Made by a program: the position numbers and the translations under genes. DNA of 64,000 nt from Arthrobacter oryzae (GTDB taxonomy: Bacteria > Actinomycetota > Actinomycetes > Actinomycetales > Micrococcaceae): assembly GCF_003634095.1 (NCBI RefSeq), contig NZ_RBIR01000013.1, positions 1 to 64,000 on the forward strand, read 5' to 3'. Numbering within the stretch: position 1 is the stretch's first letter; every line of letters starts with the position of its first letter. Of this stretch, positions 20,283 through 29,119 are shown piece by piece. The notes beneath the pieces are model-generated. The model was not told where the DNA came from and did not search any database. It was given only the letters and a program-made list of their open reading frames with translations.

Positions 20283-20312
20283 CGGCAGGCAGTCCCGGAG
20301 GACTGCCTGCCG
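20283..20312. terminator. Hairpin downstream of the DHA2 exporter gene
   Basis: Perfect 13-bp arms CGGCAGGCAGTCC/GGACTGCCTGCCG enclose a CGGA loop, 28 bp past the stop at 20341. A TTTTT run is present on the plus-strand side. It separates the exporter from the sugar porter gene on the same strand. Confidence 0.65.
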
Positions 20313-20340
20313 TGGTGGTTTTTCTGCCGCCGGACCGGGC

Positions 20341-21999
20341 CTAGTGGGCCGCGGCTGCTGCACTCTCCCGGGCGATTGTCTTCGGGTCCGTGAGCTTCTT
20401 GTTCGGAAGCGCGAAGGTGATCAGGAAGGCGATTCCGGTGAGTACGGCGGCCGTGAGCATGACGGCGTCGATCGACTGCGCGAAGCCTTCAACAATGGGG
20501 CGGGTCAGCGTCGGGTTGGCGGTATGCAGCCAGCTGGTGTCGTTCAGCGAGTCATTGCTGGCGCCGTTCTTAAAGAAGTCGTACAGCTTGGCATTGGCGG
20601 GGTCGGCGGCCACGGCGGGATCCTTGAGGACCTTGAGGTAGTCCGCGTTCTGCACGGCGTCCTTCATGCCGGTGGCGATCTTGTCCGCAGCGAGGCTGAA
20701 GAGCATCGAGATGAACACGGCCGTTCCAACTGCGCCGCCCATGGAGCGGAAGAACGCGGCCGAGGAGGTGCCCACGCCCATGTCCTTGGACGGAACGGAG
20801 ACCTGCATGGCCAGCGTCAGCGGCTGCATGCAGAAGCCCAGGCCCAGGCCGAAGAAGACCGCGATGACGCCGGGGACCCACAACGGCGTGTCGACGCCGA
20901 GCGAGAGGCCCATGACGACGGCGGCCGCGGTCAGGACTGCGGTGCCCAGGATCGGGAAGATCCGGTACGTGCCCGACGCCGAAATGGTCCGGCCGGCCGT
21001 GATGGAGCCGGTGAGGATACCCACCGTGAAGGTGATCATCATCAGGCCGGCCTGCGTGGGGGTCAGGCCCTTGACCAACTGCAGGTACATGGGGAGCATG
21101 GCGATGGCGCCGAACATGCCAATGCCGATGATGAAGTTCAGCAGCGAGGACAGGCCGAAGGTGGTGTTCTTGAACAGCCGCAGCGGGATCAGCGCGTAGT
21201 CGGCCGCATGACGTTCGACCAGCAGGAACGCGATGATGCCCACGACGCCCAGTCCGTAGCAGATGTAGGAGTTGGCGGAGCTCCAGCCCCAGCTGCGGCC
21301 CTGTTCGGCGACGAGCAGGAGGGGAACAATCGCCAGGGTGATGGCGGCGGCGCCCCAGTAGTCGATCTTTTGCTTGACGTGCTTGGCGGGCAGGTGCAGG
21401 TACAGGAACACCACGGCGAGGGCCGCGAGGCCGATCGGGATGTTGATGAGGAACACCCAGCGCCAGCCGTCGATGCCGAGGATGGTCTCGGTGCCCGCGA
21501 AGGCGCCGCCGATCACCGGACCCAGCACGGAGGAGACGCCGAAGACGGACATGAAGTAGCCCTGGTACTTGGCGCGGTCCTTGAGCGCCACGATGTCGCC
21601 GATGATGGTCAGGGCGAGGGCCAGCAGGCCGCCGGCGCCCATGCCCTGGATGCCGCGGGCAATGGCGAGCTCGGTCATGGAGTGGACCGAGCCGGCGTAG
21701 AGCGAGCCGGCGAGGAAGATCAGGATGGCGATGAGGTACAGCGGGCGGCGGCCGAAGATGTCGCTGAGCTTGCCGTACAGCGGCGTGCTCACGGTGGAGG
21801 TGATCAGGTAGGCGGTGGTGGCCCAGGCCTGCAGGGAAAGCCCGTCGAGGTCGTTGGCGATCGTGTAGATCGACGTGGACACGATCGTCTGGTCCAGCGA
21901 GGACAGGAACATGCCGAGCATGAGTCCGACCATGACGGTGATGGTCTGACGGTGGGTCAGGACCTCTCCCGCGGCGCGCACGGAGGTGGTTTTGGACAT
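20341..21999 (-). CDS. DHA2-family MFS multidrug exporter (EmrB/QacA type)
   Basis: This 552-residue, 14-helix drug:H+ antiporter contains the helix-1 segment MLGMFLSSLDQTIVSTSIYTIANDL, with the membrane Asp typical of the family. Motif A is KLSDIFGRRPLYL and motif C is GPVIGGAF. The start MSKTTSVR follows GGAG. A long extracellular loop near residues 440-490 precedes the last helix. A perfect 7-bp inverted-repeat operator lies just upstream, but no adjacent repressor gene is present. Confidence 0.9.
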   Translation of the reverse strand: MSKTTSVRAAGEVLTHRQTITVMVGLMLGMFLSSLDQTIVSTSIYTIANDLDGLSLQAWATTAYLITSTVSTPLYGKLSDIFGRRPLYLIAILIFLAGSLYAGSVHSMTELAIARGIQGMGAGGLLALALTIIGDIVALKDRAKYQGYFMSVFGVSSVLGPVIGGAFAGTETILGIDGWRWVFLINIPIGLAALAVVFLYLHLPAKHVKQKIDYWGAAAITLAIVPLLLVAEQGRSWGWSSANSYICYGLGVVGIIAFLLVERHAADYALIPLRLFKNTTFGLSSLLNFIIGIGMFGAIAMLPMYLQLVKGLTPTQAGLMMITFTVGILTGSITAGRTISASGTYRIFPILGTAVLTAAAVVMGLSLGVDTPLWVPGVIAVFFGLGLGFCMQPLTLAMQVSVPSKDMGVGTSSAAFFRSMGGAVGTAVFISMLFSLAADKIATGMKDAVQNADYLKVLKDPAVAADPANAKLYDFFKNGASNDSLNDTSWLHTANPTLTRPIVEGFAQSIDAVMLTAAVLTGIAFLITFALPNKKLTDPKTIARESAAAAAH

Positions 22000-22044
22000 G
22001 ACTGCTCCAGGGGGAAGTGTGGGGATCAAGCTGATAGTTGCTTT

Positions 22045-22061
22045 CAGTAACTATGTTACTG
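22045..22061. promoter_or_regulatory. Palindromic operator upstream of the DHA2 exporter
   Basis: CAGTAAC-TAT-GTTACTG is a perfect 7-bp inverted repeat 46 bp upstream of the exporter start, within an AT-rich patch of an otherwise GC-rich region. The size and symmetry fit a TetR or MarR repressor. None is encoded next to this gene. Confidence 0.6.
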
Positions 22062-22102
22062 GCACATTTGTTCCCGCTACTACCGTCCGGAGAAGAAAGT
22101 CC

Positions 22103-22579
22103 TCAGCGTTCCACGAGGATTCCATCCGGATCGCACCAGATCATCGCGCCGGGGCGGACGGTCACGCCGTCGATCTCCAGCGGCACGTCCACTGACCCGG
22201 CGCCGTCCTTGGCGCTCTTTCGCGGGTTGCTGCCCAGCGCCTTGACCCCGAGCGGCAGCGCCGCGATGGCGAGACGGTCCCGGATGGCTCCGTTGATGAC
22301 GACGCCGGCCCAGCCGTTCGCGACGGCGTTCGCCGCGATCATGTCCCCCATCAGCGCCGTGCGGAGGGAGCCGCCGCCGTCCACCACCAGGACGGAGCCG
22401 TTGCCGGGAGTGGCCAGGATGGACTTGACCAGAGCATTGTCTTCTAAACACCGGATGGTCCGCGCCGCGCCGCTGAAGTGGGTGCGCCCGCCCAGGGACT
22501 GGAACTGTAGGGACACGGAGTCGAGCTCCGGGCCGCGCTCATCGAAAAGGTCTGCGGTGTTGACGGCGGAAGCGGTCAC
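22103..22579 (-). CDS. RraA-family protein (RNase E regulator / HMG aldolase-like)
   Basis: This 158-residue protein of the RraA fold has the conserved core VVDGGGSLRTALMGDMIAANAVANGWAGVVINGAIRD. In proteobacteria RraA binds RNase E. Many homologues, including actinobacterial ones, may instead be 4-hydroxy-4-methyl-2-oxoglutarate aldolase/oxaloacetate decarboxylase enzymes (EC 4.1.3.17). The G-x(20)-R-D pattern of the aldolase branch is present, so an enzymatic role is possible. It lies upstream of the drug exporter on the same strand with 103 bp between. No functional link is evident. Confidence 0.85.
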   Translation of the reverse strand: MTASAVNTADLFDERGPELDSVSLQFQSLGGRTHFSGAARTIRCLEDNALVKSILATPGNGSVLVVDGGGSLRTALMGDMIAANAVANGWAGVVINGAIRDRLAIAALPLGVKALGSNPRKSAKDGAGSVDVPLEIDGVTVRPGAMIWCDPDGILVER

Positions 22580-22721
22580 GAGTGCTCCTTAGGTGCTGGC
22601 AGTAGGGTGTGGTGGCAGCAGGGTCATCTAGAGACTCGCACACTTCCAATGAACCTGCCGAGGCCCGGTAGTCTGGCTCCGCACTGATACACCCGTTTGA
22701 TCATCAGTTCCAGGGGGAGCC

Positions 22722-23987
22722 ATGAGCATGTCCGATACCACCGCGCCGGCACTCGCCGAACCCGAGCGCCGCGTCCGGCCGGTCTGGACTGCCGGGGTGG
22801 TCCTGGTCAACGTCGGCATCAACGCGGCCTTCTTCGCACCGCTCCAGGTGCTGCTGGGCCAGCAGGCGGCAGCCTTCAGCGAGCCGGACAAGGAAGCCAT
22901 CCTCGCCCTCGTCACGGGTGCCGGCGCGGCCGTCTCATTGGTCGCCAACCCCCTCTTCGGCGCCTTCAGTGACCGGACCACCTCGCGCCGGGGCCGCCGG
23001 GTGCCGTGGGTGCTGTTCGGCGCCGTCCTGGGGGCCGCGGCGCTGATCGCCCTGGCGGGGGCCCCGACTGTCGCCGTCATGACGCTGCTCTGGTGCCTGG
23101 TCCAAGCCGGCTGCAACGGCGCCTACGCGGCCATCACCGCGGCCATCCCGGACAGGGTGCCTGTTCCCCAGCGCGGCACGGTGGGCGGCCTCGCCGCGAT
23201 GGGCCAGACGGCGGGAATCCTGGCCGGGGCGGTGATCGCCTCCGCCGTCGCCGGAAACTTCGCCGCGGGGTACTTCGTCTGCGCGGCCGCCCTGCTCGCC
23301 GGCGTCGTCCTCTATTACGTCAAGAACGACGACGTCCCGCTGCCAGCGCAGGCCCGCCCGCCCTTCAGCCTGGCCGGCTTTGTGCGCGGCTTTTGGATCT
23401 CGCCGGTCCGCCACCCGGATTTTGCCTGGGCCTGGCTGACGCGCCTGCTGGTCAACATCGGCAACCACATGATCACCCTTTACTTGTTGTTCTTCCTCAG
23501 CGACGCCGTCCGGGTCCGCCAAACGGAAGGCATCGAACCCGCGTTCGGCGTGCTGATCCTGACCGGCCTGTACGCGGTCATGGTGATTATCACCAGCGTG
23601 GTGGGAGGCCGGTTGAGTGACCGCCTGGGCCGCCGGAAGCCGCTTGTCATCTTCTCCTCCGCGTTGATCGCGGCGGCCTCGCTCATTCTCGCGTTCGCAC
23701 CCACCTGGCCGGGGGCGCTGCTCGGGGCCTCTGTGCTGGGCATCGGCTTCGGCTGCTACCTTGCGGTGGACTTCGCCCTCATCACCGAGGTGCTCCCGAC
23801 GGCCCTGAACCGGGGCAGGGATCTTGGCGTCATCAACATCGCCAACTCCTTGCCGCAAGTGCTCGCACCGCTCATCGCGTTTCCGTTTGTGACCCTGTGG
23901 GGCGGCTATGTGGCGCTGTATGTTGCCGCCGCAGTGATTGGGCTCCTGGGCGCCGTGTTCGTGGTGAAAATCAAGGGCGTCGACTGA
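22722..23987 (+). CDS. MFS transporter
   Basis: This 421-residue, 12-helix major facilitator has motif A-like loops after helix 2 (GAFSDRTTSRRGRRVPWV) and helix 8 (GGRLSDRLGRRKPLV). The first loop resembles GPH/SLC45-like sugar transporters. The ribosome-binding site AGGGGGAG is close to the ATG. It lies 150 bp upstream of a TetR gene on the same strand. The substrate is unknown. Confidence 0.86.
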   Translation: MSMSDTTAPALAEPERRVRPVWTAGVVLVNVGINAAFFAPLQVLLGQQAAAFSEPDKEAILALVTGAGAAVSLVANPLFGAFSDRTTSRRGRRVPWVLFGAVLGAAALIALAGAPTVAVMTLLWCLVQAGCNGAYAAITAAIPDRVPVPQRGTVGGLAAMGQTAGILAGAVIASAVAGNFAAGYFVCAAALLAGVVLYYVKNDDVPLPAQARPPFSLAGFVRGFWISPVRHPDFAWAWLTRLLVNIGNHMITLYLLFFLSDAVRVRQTEGIEPAFGVLILTGLYAVMVIITSVVGGRLSDRLGRRKPLVIFSSALIAAASLILAFAPTWPGALLGASVLGIGFGCYLAVDFALITEVLPTALNRGRDLGVINIANSLPQVLAPLIAFPFVTLWGGYVALYVAAAVIGLLGAVFVVKIKGVD

Positions 23988-24138
23988 GGCCTTCGCTCCC
24001 TTTCCGGGGCCTCGTACGGCCGCGGCTGACGGGCCGTACGCCCGGTTTCGTGGCGTATAGTGGACGGCAATTGCCGCGGCAGCGCTGTGGGCGGAACGCT
24101 CACAGCCGCCGAGAAAAACGACCCCCGGAACGCTGCTG

Positions 24139-24732
24139 ATGCCTGACTTTCACTCAGATCTTCCACCGATGGCCCCTCCCCCCACCCTGCCCCGGCAACG
24201 GCTCCGTTACGTGCGGATCCTGGAGGTAGCCGCCGGGTTTGCCCGCAAGGGCCTTGATTCCGTGGTCCTTTCCGAGGTGGCGGCCAAGGCGGACGTTCCG
24301 CTGGGGACGCTGTACCGTTATTTCCCCTCGGCCACCCAGCTGGTCCTGGCGCTGTACCGCAAGCAACTGGGCGAGCTGCTTGCGGGGACCCCCTCGGACG
24401 AGGGAAAAGCTGCGGCCCCGGCGCCGGCGCTCGCGGGGGTTGTGATGGAGATCTTCCACATGCGCCTCATGCAGCCCGCCGTCGAGCAGTGCCTCAACCG
24501 GGCGGTCTACGTCAAGGACACCGACACCACGCGGTTGCTCCGCGAGATCGACGCGACGGCCGAGAAGGCGGTGACCGCCGCATGCGGCGACGCCGCCGTC
24601 GCCCGGGTCCTGTTGCTGACGGTGACCGGACTGGTTCAAGCCGTCCGCTGCCGCAGGCTGTCCCTGTTCGAAGCCGAGGGGGACCTAAAGACGGCCTGCT
24701 CGCTCCTGGAAAGGGCCCGCCAGACCGCGTAA
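24139..24732 (+). CDS. TetR-family transcriptional regulator
   Basis: This 197-residue protein has an N-terminal HTH at about residues 25-70 (RILEVAAGFARKGLDSVVLSEVAAKADVPLGTLYRYFPS). The C-terminal domain resembles the KstR2/cholesterol-type TetR group in general shape only, so I do not assign a ligand. The start is uncertain: the ATG at 24139 has a weak GGAA upstream, and the ATG at 24169 is an alternative. It could regulate the MFS gene upstream of it. Confidence 0.85.
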   Translation: MPDFHSDLPPMAPPPTLPRQRLRYVRILEVAAGFARKGLDSVVLSEVAAKADVPLGTLYRYFPSATQLVLALYRKQLGELLAGTPSDEGKAAAPAPALAGVVMEIFHMRLMQPAVEQCLNRAVYVKDTDTTRLLREIDATAEKAVTAACGDAAVARVLLLTVTGLVQAVRCRRLSLFEAEGDLKTACSLLERARQTA

Positions 24733-24770
24733 CCGGTCTAGACCAGCGGGCCGCAAAACTCCCACTTTGA

Positions 24771-24786
24771 AGTGATCTGGGTCACA
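24771..24786. promoter_or_regulatory. CRP/GlxR-like binding site upstream of the malic enzyme gene
   Basis: GTGA-TCTGGG-TCAC is a perfect match to the symmetric GTGA-N6-TCAC core of CRP/GlxR sites. It lies about 235 bp upstream of the malic enzyme start and 38 bp after the tetR stop. CRP-type control of malic enzyme would suit gluconeogenic carbon switching. Confidence 0.55.
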
Positions 24787-24872
24787 TGATGACGTGGATA
24801 AACGTTTCACCACGGGGGCGCCCCGTCTCTTCCCGGCAAAACCGGCGCGGTCCCCTGTTTACCATTGCTGGA

Positions 24873-24999
24873 CCGGAGGCGGCTGACGCCAGCAACTCCG
24901 GGGGCACTTCGGACGACCGCCACCTCTGGTCGCCGACGCTCCCGCCAGACCAACTCGAGCATCGCCATGCTCGGGCTTCCAAGAGCCGTGCGCCCACGG
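24873..24999 (+). other. Structured 5' leader of the malic enzyme gene
   Basis: Four successive hairpins can form. They are CCGGAG/CTCCGG (24873-24901) enclosing GGCG/CGCC, CGACC/GGTCG (24914-24932), CGAGCAT/ATGCTCG (24956-24973), and CCGTG/CACGG (24986-24999), which ends shortly before the ribosome-binding site. The pattern suggests a regulatory leader, but I do not recognise a known riboswitch class and there is no clear terminator. Confidence 0.3.
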
Positions 25000-25020
25000 T
25001 GAGTCCCAGGAGACAACGAC

Positions 25021-26232
25021 GTGTCCACTGAAACGTTCATTCCCGCCGATTCCACTTCCCCGGCCGAGACAGTCGCCGCCCCCAGCGACGAGGAGATCTT
25101 CGCATCCCACCAGGGCGGCAAGCTTTCGATCTCCAGCACCGTCCCGCTCGCCAGCAAGCGTGACCTCTCCATCGCCTACACGCCCGGGGTGGCGCAGGTC
25201 AGCCGGGCAATCCGCGCCAACCCCGAGCTCGCCAAGACACTCACGTGGGCCCAGCGCCTCGTGGTCGTCGTCAGCGACGGCACGGCCGTGCTCGGCCTGG
25301 GCAACATCGGGGCAAGCGCCTCGCTGCCCGTGATGGAGGGCAAGTCCGCGCTGTTCAAGGCCTTCGGAGAGCTCGACTCCATCCCACTGGTCCTCAACAC
25401 CACCGATGTGGACGAAATCGTCGAAACCATGGTCCGTCTGCGCCCGAGCTTCGGTGCCGTCAACCTGGAGGACGTCGCCGCACCCCGTTGCTTCGAACTC
25501 GAGGAAAAGCTCATCGAGGCACTGGACTGCCCGGTCATGCACGATGACCAGCACGGCACCGCCGTCGTGGTCCTCGCCGCCCTGACGAATGCCGCGAAGG
25601 TGACCGGCCGGACTCTCGGGAGCCTGCGCGTGGTGGTCTCCGGCGCCGGGGCCGCCGGGATCGCCGTCGCCGAAATCCTGTTAACCGCCGGCATCGGCGA
25701 CGTCGTCCTCCTGGATTCCCGCGGTGCGATCAGCATGGATCGGGCGGACATCGCCGCCGATCCTGCCAGCAAGAAGGCCGTGCTCGCCGCCCGCAGCAAC
25801 CCGCGCGGCGTCACCGGGGGCCCCGGTGAGGCGCTGCTCGGCGCCGACGTGTTCGTGGGTGTCTCCTCCGCCAAGCTGGACGAAGAGCACCTCAAGCTGA
25901 TGAACCACAGCTCGATCGTTTTCGCCCTCTCCAACCCGGACCCGGAAGTCCTGCCGGAGGTCGCCAGCAAGTACGCGGCTGTGGTCGCCACCGGACGCAG
26001 CGACTTCCCGAACCAGATCAACAACGTGCTGGCCTTCCCCGGGATCTTCCGCGGAGCCCTCGACGCCGGCGCCCGCCGGATCACGCCGGCCATGAAGCTC
26101 GCCGCGGCCCGGGCCATCGCCGCCCTGGCCGAGGACGACCTTTCCGCCGATTACATCGTGCCCAGCCCGCTTGATCCCCGGGTTGCGCCGGCGGTTTCCG
26201 CGGCCGTCGCCGCCGCGGTTGAGGCCGAGTAA
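25021..26232 (+). CDS. NAD(P)-dependent malic enzyme
   Basis: This enzyme oxidatively decarboxylates malate to pyruvate (EC 1.1.1.38/40). The 403-residue bacterial short form shows the catalytic tyrosine region IAYTPGVAQVSRAI, the metal/substrate motif VMHDDQHGTAVVVLAAL and the nucleotide-binding motif VVSGAGAAGIAVAEILL. It starts with GTG, with AGGAG 8 nt upstream. A 288-bp leader contains a CRP-like site and several hairpins. A perfect 14-bp terminator follows, so it is monocistronic. Confidence 0.94.
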   Translation: MSTETFIPADSTSPAETVAAPSDEEIFASHQGGKLSISSTVPLASKRDLSIAYTPGVAQVSRAIRANPELAKTLTWAQRLVVVVSDGTAVLGLGNIGASASLPVMEGKSALFKAFGELDSIPLVLNTTDVDEIVETMVRLRPSFGAVNLEDVAAPRCFELEEKLIEALDCPVMHDDQHGTAVVVLAALTNAAKVTGRTLGSLRVVVSGAGAAGIAVAEILLTAGIGDVVLLDSRGAISMDRADIAADPASKKAVLAARSNPRGVTGGPGEALLGADVFVGVSSAKLDEEHLKLMNHSSIVFALSNPDPEVLPEVASKYAAVVATGRSDFPNQINNVLAFPGIFRGALDAGARRITPAMKLAAARAIAALAEDDLSADYIVPSPLDPRVAPAVSAAVAAAVEAE

Positions 26233-26254
26233 GTCCGCGCGCACTGCGGCACGC

Positions 26255-26294
26255 GGCGGGGGCGGCGCATCCTTGGGGGAGCGCCGCCCCCGCC
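26255..26294 (+). terminator. Terminator of the malic enzyme gene
   Basis: Perfect 14-bp arms GGCGGGGGCGGCGC and GCGCCGCCCCCGCC enclose a 12-nt loop. It lies 22 bp after the stop and has no long T-run. Confidence 0.75.
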
Positions 26295-26340
26295 TTGGCG
26301 GTTCGGACCTGCCGGTTCTGACCCGGCCTAGACTGGGGCC

Positions 26341-26841
26341 ATGAACCCCGAGACCGTCGTGACCGTGCTTTGCGGCGTCGCCATCCTGGTGGGCGTGGCC
26401 GGGACCATCCTCCCCGTCCTGCCCGGCAGTATCCTGATCGGGCTTAGCCTGCTCGCCTGGGCACTGTGGGGCGGAGCGGGAACCACCGGGTGGGTAGTTT
26501 TCGCGATCGGCCTGGTGTTCGTCTTGGCCGGCATGGCCGCTGGCGCCGTCCTGACCGGCCGCAAGCTCAAGCAGCACAGCATCCCGGGCCGGTCCGTGGC
26601 GGTGGGGCTGGTGCTGGGCGTGGCCGGGATGTTCCTCATCCCCGTGGTCGGGCTCTTCGTGGGCTTCGCCGCCGGGCTCCTGCTCAGCGAACTGCAGCGC
26701 ACGCGGGTCTTCAGCAGCGCGGTCGCCTCCAGTTGGGCTGCGATGAAGGCCACCGGCTTGGGCATGCTCGCGGAATTCGGCCTCGCATGCCTCTCCGCGA
26801 GCACCTGGGTGATAGGCCTCTGGGTCGCCTCGGCCGCCTAG
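26341..26841 (+). CDS. DUF456 family membrane protein
   Basis: This 166-residue protein with four to five hydrophobic segments matches the DUF456 pattern: TILPVLPGSILIGLSLLAWALWGG, a second helix pair, and GLFVGFAAGLLLSEL. The family function is unknown. TAGACT lies 6 nt upstream of the ATG with no ribosome-binding site, so the transcript is probably leaderless. The next gene starts 33 bp downstream with its own similar promoter. Confidence 0.85.
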   Translation: MNPETVVTVLCGVAILVGVAGTILPVLPGSILIGLSLLAWALWGGAGTTGWVVFAIGLVFVLAGMAAGAVLTGRKLKQHSIPGRSVAVGLVLGVAGMFLIPVVGLFVGFAAGLLLSELQRTRVFSSAVASSWAAMKATGLGMLAEFGLACLSASTWVIGLWVASAA

Positions 26842-26874
26842 CAGCGCCCCGCCGGACCCTACTAGCATGGGGTC

Positions 26875-27879
26875 ATGAGCTCCGGACTTGGAGAATCGGC
26901 CCCGCGCATTCCTGAGCGCCAACGCAGGCCGTACACCGACACCCGCGACCTGACGCCGTTCCGCAAAGCCCTGGTCCGGACGCCTGTCCGCGGCCTCGCC
27001 GGGAACGTGGGCGGCGTGGTCGCCGGACTCATGGCAGGCCGCGACCCCGGGACACTGGCCGCCGAAGGCGGCGTACCCCGCCTGGGCAAAGTCGCCGGCC
27101 GCACGGCCGGCAAGACGGCCAAGGCCGTGCACGATGCCATCTTCAGCAGCACTGACCCGGACCGGCTCATTACCCTGGCCCGCACCTACCCCGGCTGGGC
27201 CGGCCTCTGCTACCTCATGGCCGGGCTGCTGGCCTACGCCCACGGCGGGCACCTGCGCGCATCCGAACTCCTGCAGCACGGCCTCGGACTCCGGAACGAC
27301 GCCGAAGCTAACCGCTACGCCGCCGTGTACCTGGCCGGGGTTAGCACCAGGGTTGAGGTCGCCGAGCGAATTGAGGTACCGGTGCTCTTCAGCGAGGAGG
27401 CCGTGTTCCTGGCACTGTCGCATTCCCTGCGCGAGACCGGCCAGACGGAGGCGGCGCTTGCGGCCCTCGCCGGCCTGCCGCCGTCGCTCCCGCTGGCCCT
27501 GGCCCGCTGTTCCCTTGCGGCCGAACTGGGGCGCGACGCGGAGGTGGTGGCGGACACCGAGGGACTGCTGAACGCGGACGACCTGGCGGCTGCGCTGTTG
27601 CTGGTCCGGGCCCGTTCCCTGCGCAGGCTCGGAGCCTACGGCGCGGCCCGTGCCGCCCTCCAGGAGGTTTTGAGGCGCCGGAAGACAGATTTCACGCTGC
27701 GCAGCGACGCGATGACGGACCGTGCCCTGCTCCTCCTGGACGCGGGCCGCAAGACCCTTGGATCCCGGGAATGGCAGCGTCGCAAACCGGCAGAAGTGGC
27801 GGCTGTGAAGGCCATCCGGAAGGATGCGGAGATGCACGAACTCTGGGACCGCGAATACGGTCGCACTGACGGGGACTGA
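26875..27879 (+). CDS. Hypothetical protein with TPR-like helical repeats
   Basis: This 334-residue soluble protein is of unrecognised family. The N-terminal 80 residues are basic and Gly-rich (GNVGGVVAGLMAGRDPG). The rest is Ala/Leu-rich with paired-helix periodicity resembling tetratricopeptide repeats (SHSLRETGQTEAALAALAGLP and ARSLRRLGAYGAARAALQEVL). This suggests a protein-interaction scaffold. TAGCAT lies 6 nt before the ATG and no ribosome-binding site is seen. Confidence 0.75.
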   Translation: MSSGLGESAPRIPERQRRPYTDTRDLTPFRKALVRTPVRGLAGNVGGVVAGLMAGRDPGTLAAEGGVPRLGKVAGRTAGKTAKAVHDAIFSSTDPDRLITLARTYPGWAGLCYLMAGLLAYAHGGHLRASELLQHGLGLRNDAEANRYAAVYLAGVSTRVEVAERIEVPVLFSEEAVFLALSHSLRETGQTEAALAALAGLPPSLPLALARCSLAAELGRDAEVVADTEGLLNADDLAAALLLVRARSLRRLGAYGAARAALQEVLRRRKTDFTLRSDAMTDRALLLLDAGRKTLGSREWQRRKPAEVAAVKAIRKDAEMHELWDREYGRTDGD

Positions 27880-27960
27880 CCGGCGTCCGGGTCATTTACG
27901 GGGAAAATCCACGTATTCACTACCCTTGCGGGTCCCCGGGGCGGGGAGTACAAACGAGGC

Positions 27961-28317
27961 ATGAGAGATGCGGTCGAGCGCTGGATGCAGCACTACATCA
28001 CGGCGTGGACGACGAACGATCCTGAGGACATCCGGGCCCTGTTCACGGAGGACGCCGTCTATGCGACCAGCCCCCAGGAACCCGAACCGTGGCGTGGGCG
28101 GGAAGACATCGTAGAGCACTGGCTTGACGGGCGTGATGAGCCTGATGACTGGACGTTTGAGTGGAAGATCCTGGGGGTCGACGGCGGCCGGGCATTTGTG
28201 CAGGGCCTGACCACGTATCGCGGCAACAGCAGGAGCTATGACAACCTGTGGATCATCCAGCTGACGGCGGACGGCCGCGCGTCGTCGTTCACCGAGTGGT
28301 ACATGCAGCGCAAGTAG
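27961..28317 (+). CDS. SnoaL-like (NTF2 fold) protein
   Basis: This 118-residue protein begins with the hallmarks of the SnoaL/NTF2 superfamily. They are an amphipathic helix with W, then TNDPEDIRALFTEDAVYATSP, followed by PWRGREDIVEHWLDG. Such small alpha/beta barrels can be enzymes or ligand carriers, and the role here is unknown. It is convergent with the LysE gene, 21 bp away. Confidence 0.85.
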   Translation: MRDAVERWMQHYITAWTTNDPEDIRALFTEDAVYATSPQEPEPWRGREDIVEHWLDGRDEPDDWTFEWKILGVDGGRAFVQGLTTYRGNSRSYDNLWIIQLTADGRASSFTEWYMQRK

Positions 28318-28338
28318 CCGTCCCGCGGATTCCCCGGA

Positions 28339-29001
28339 CTATGAACCCGCCACGGCTGCGCCGAGGGCGGGCATGATCTGTTCGGCCAGCAGTGCGGCAC
28401 CGAGAATCAGCATGATGATGCCGCTGGTGAGCGTTACGTGGCGGGCGGCGCCCGGCCTGGCATGCAGCAGTTTCCGGGCCAGAAGTGCCACGCAGCTGTA
28501 GATGACGGCGACGAGCAGGACGAAAGTGAGCCCGAGCAGACCCGATTGGACCGGAACCGGCAACGCGGCATCCGGGCTGACGAACTGCGGCACCAGGGCT
28601 ACGAAGAACAGCAGGCCCTTGGGATTGATCCCGCTGATGCCCACGCCCTGGAAGAAGACCCGGAACTGGCTCGCGGAAGCGGCCGCCGGCGGACCATCCG
28701 TGCCGGAACCGAAGCTGGCGCCCCGCCAGGACCTCAGGGTGCTGAAGCCAAGCCACAGCAGGTAGAGGGCGCCCGCGGCCGTCAGCCAGCCGAGCACGCC
28801 GGGCATCCCGGCCAAGAGTGCCGCCAGGCCCAGCACCAGGAGCACCGTGTGCAGGGCGTAGCCGCCGCAGAGCCCAGCGACGGCGGGGGCGAAGCTGCGC
28901 TGCCTCAGCCCGGCAGCAATCGAATATGCCCAGTCAACGCCGGGAGTGCAAGCCAGGGCGACGGCGACAACCAGGAAAGCGAAGAAAAGCTGGGGGTTCA
29001 C
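28339..29001 (-). CDS. LysE-family amino acid exporter
   Basis: This 220-residue membrane exporter of the LysE/RhtB type has helix 1 FFAFLVVAVALACTPGVDWAYSIAAGLRQ, which carries the family's TPG motif. The fourth block (FFQGVGISGINPKGLLFFVALVPQF) is also conserved. The GTG start at 29001 is preceded by GGAG. The frame runs 8 codons further upstream. It is divergent from an Lrp/AsnC regulator, the classical arrangement for amino acid-induced export. Confidence 0.88.
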   Translation of the reverse strand: MNPQLFFAFLVVAVALACTPGVDWAYSIAAGLRQRSFAPAVAGLCGGYALHTVLLVLGLAALLAGMPGVLGWLTAAGALYLLWLGFSTLRSWRGASFGSGTDGPPAAASASQFRVFFQGVGISGINPKGLLFFVALVPQFVSPDAALPVPVQSGLLGLTFVLLVAVIYSCVALLARKLLHARPGAARHVTLTSGIIMLILGAALLAEQIMPALGAAVAGS

Positions 29002-29119
29002 GGCAGGACTCCAGGGGTGCGGCACCTCGTAGCAGGTACAGGGAAAACTCTAGGCAAAATCGCCCCATAAGTGTTCGCCTATTTACTGCAGAATCTCCGA
29101 TACTGGGTAAGATAATTGC

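Noticed and set aside
25681..27837. 718-residue antisense frame over malic enzyme, DUF456 and the TPR-like gene
   Set aside because: It is antisense to three better-supported genes and crosses a perfect terminator hairpin.
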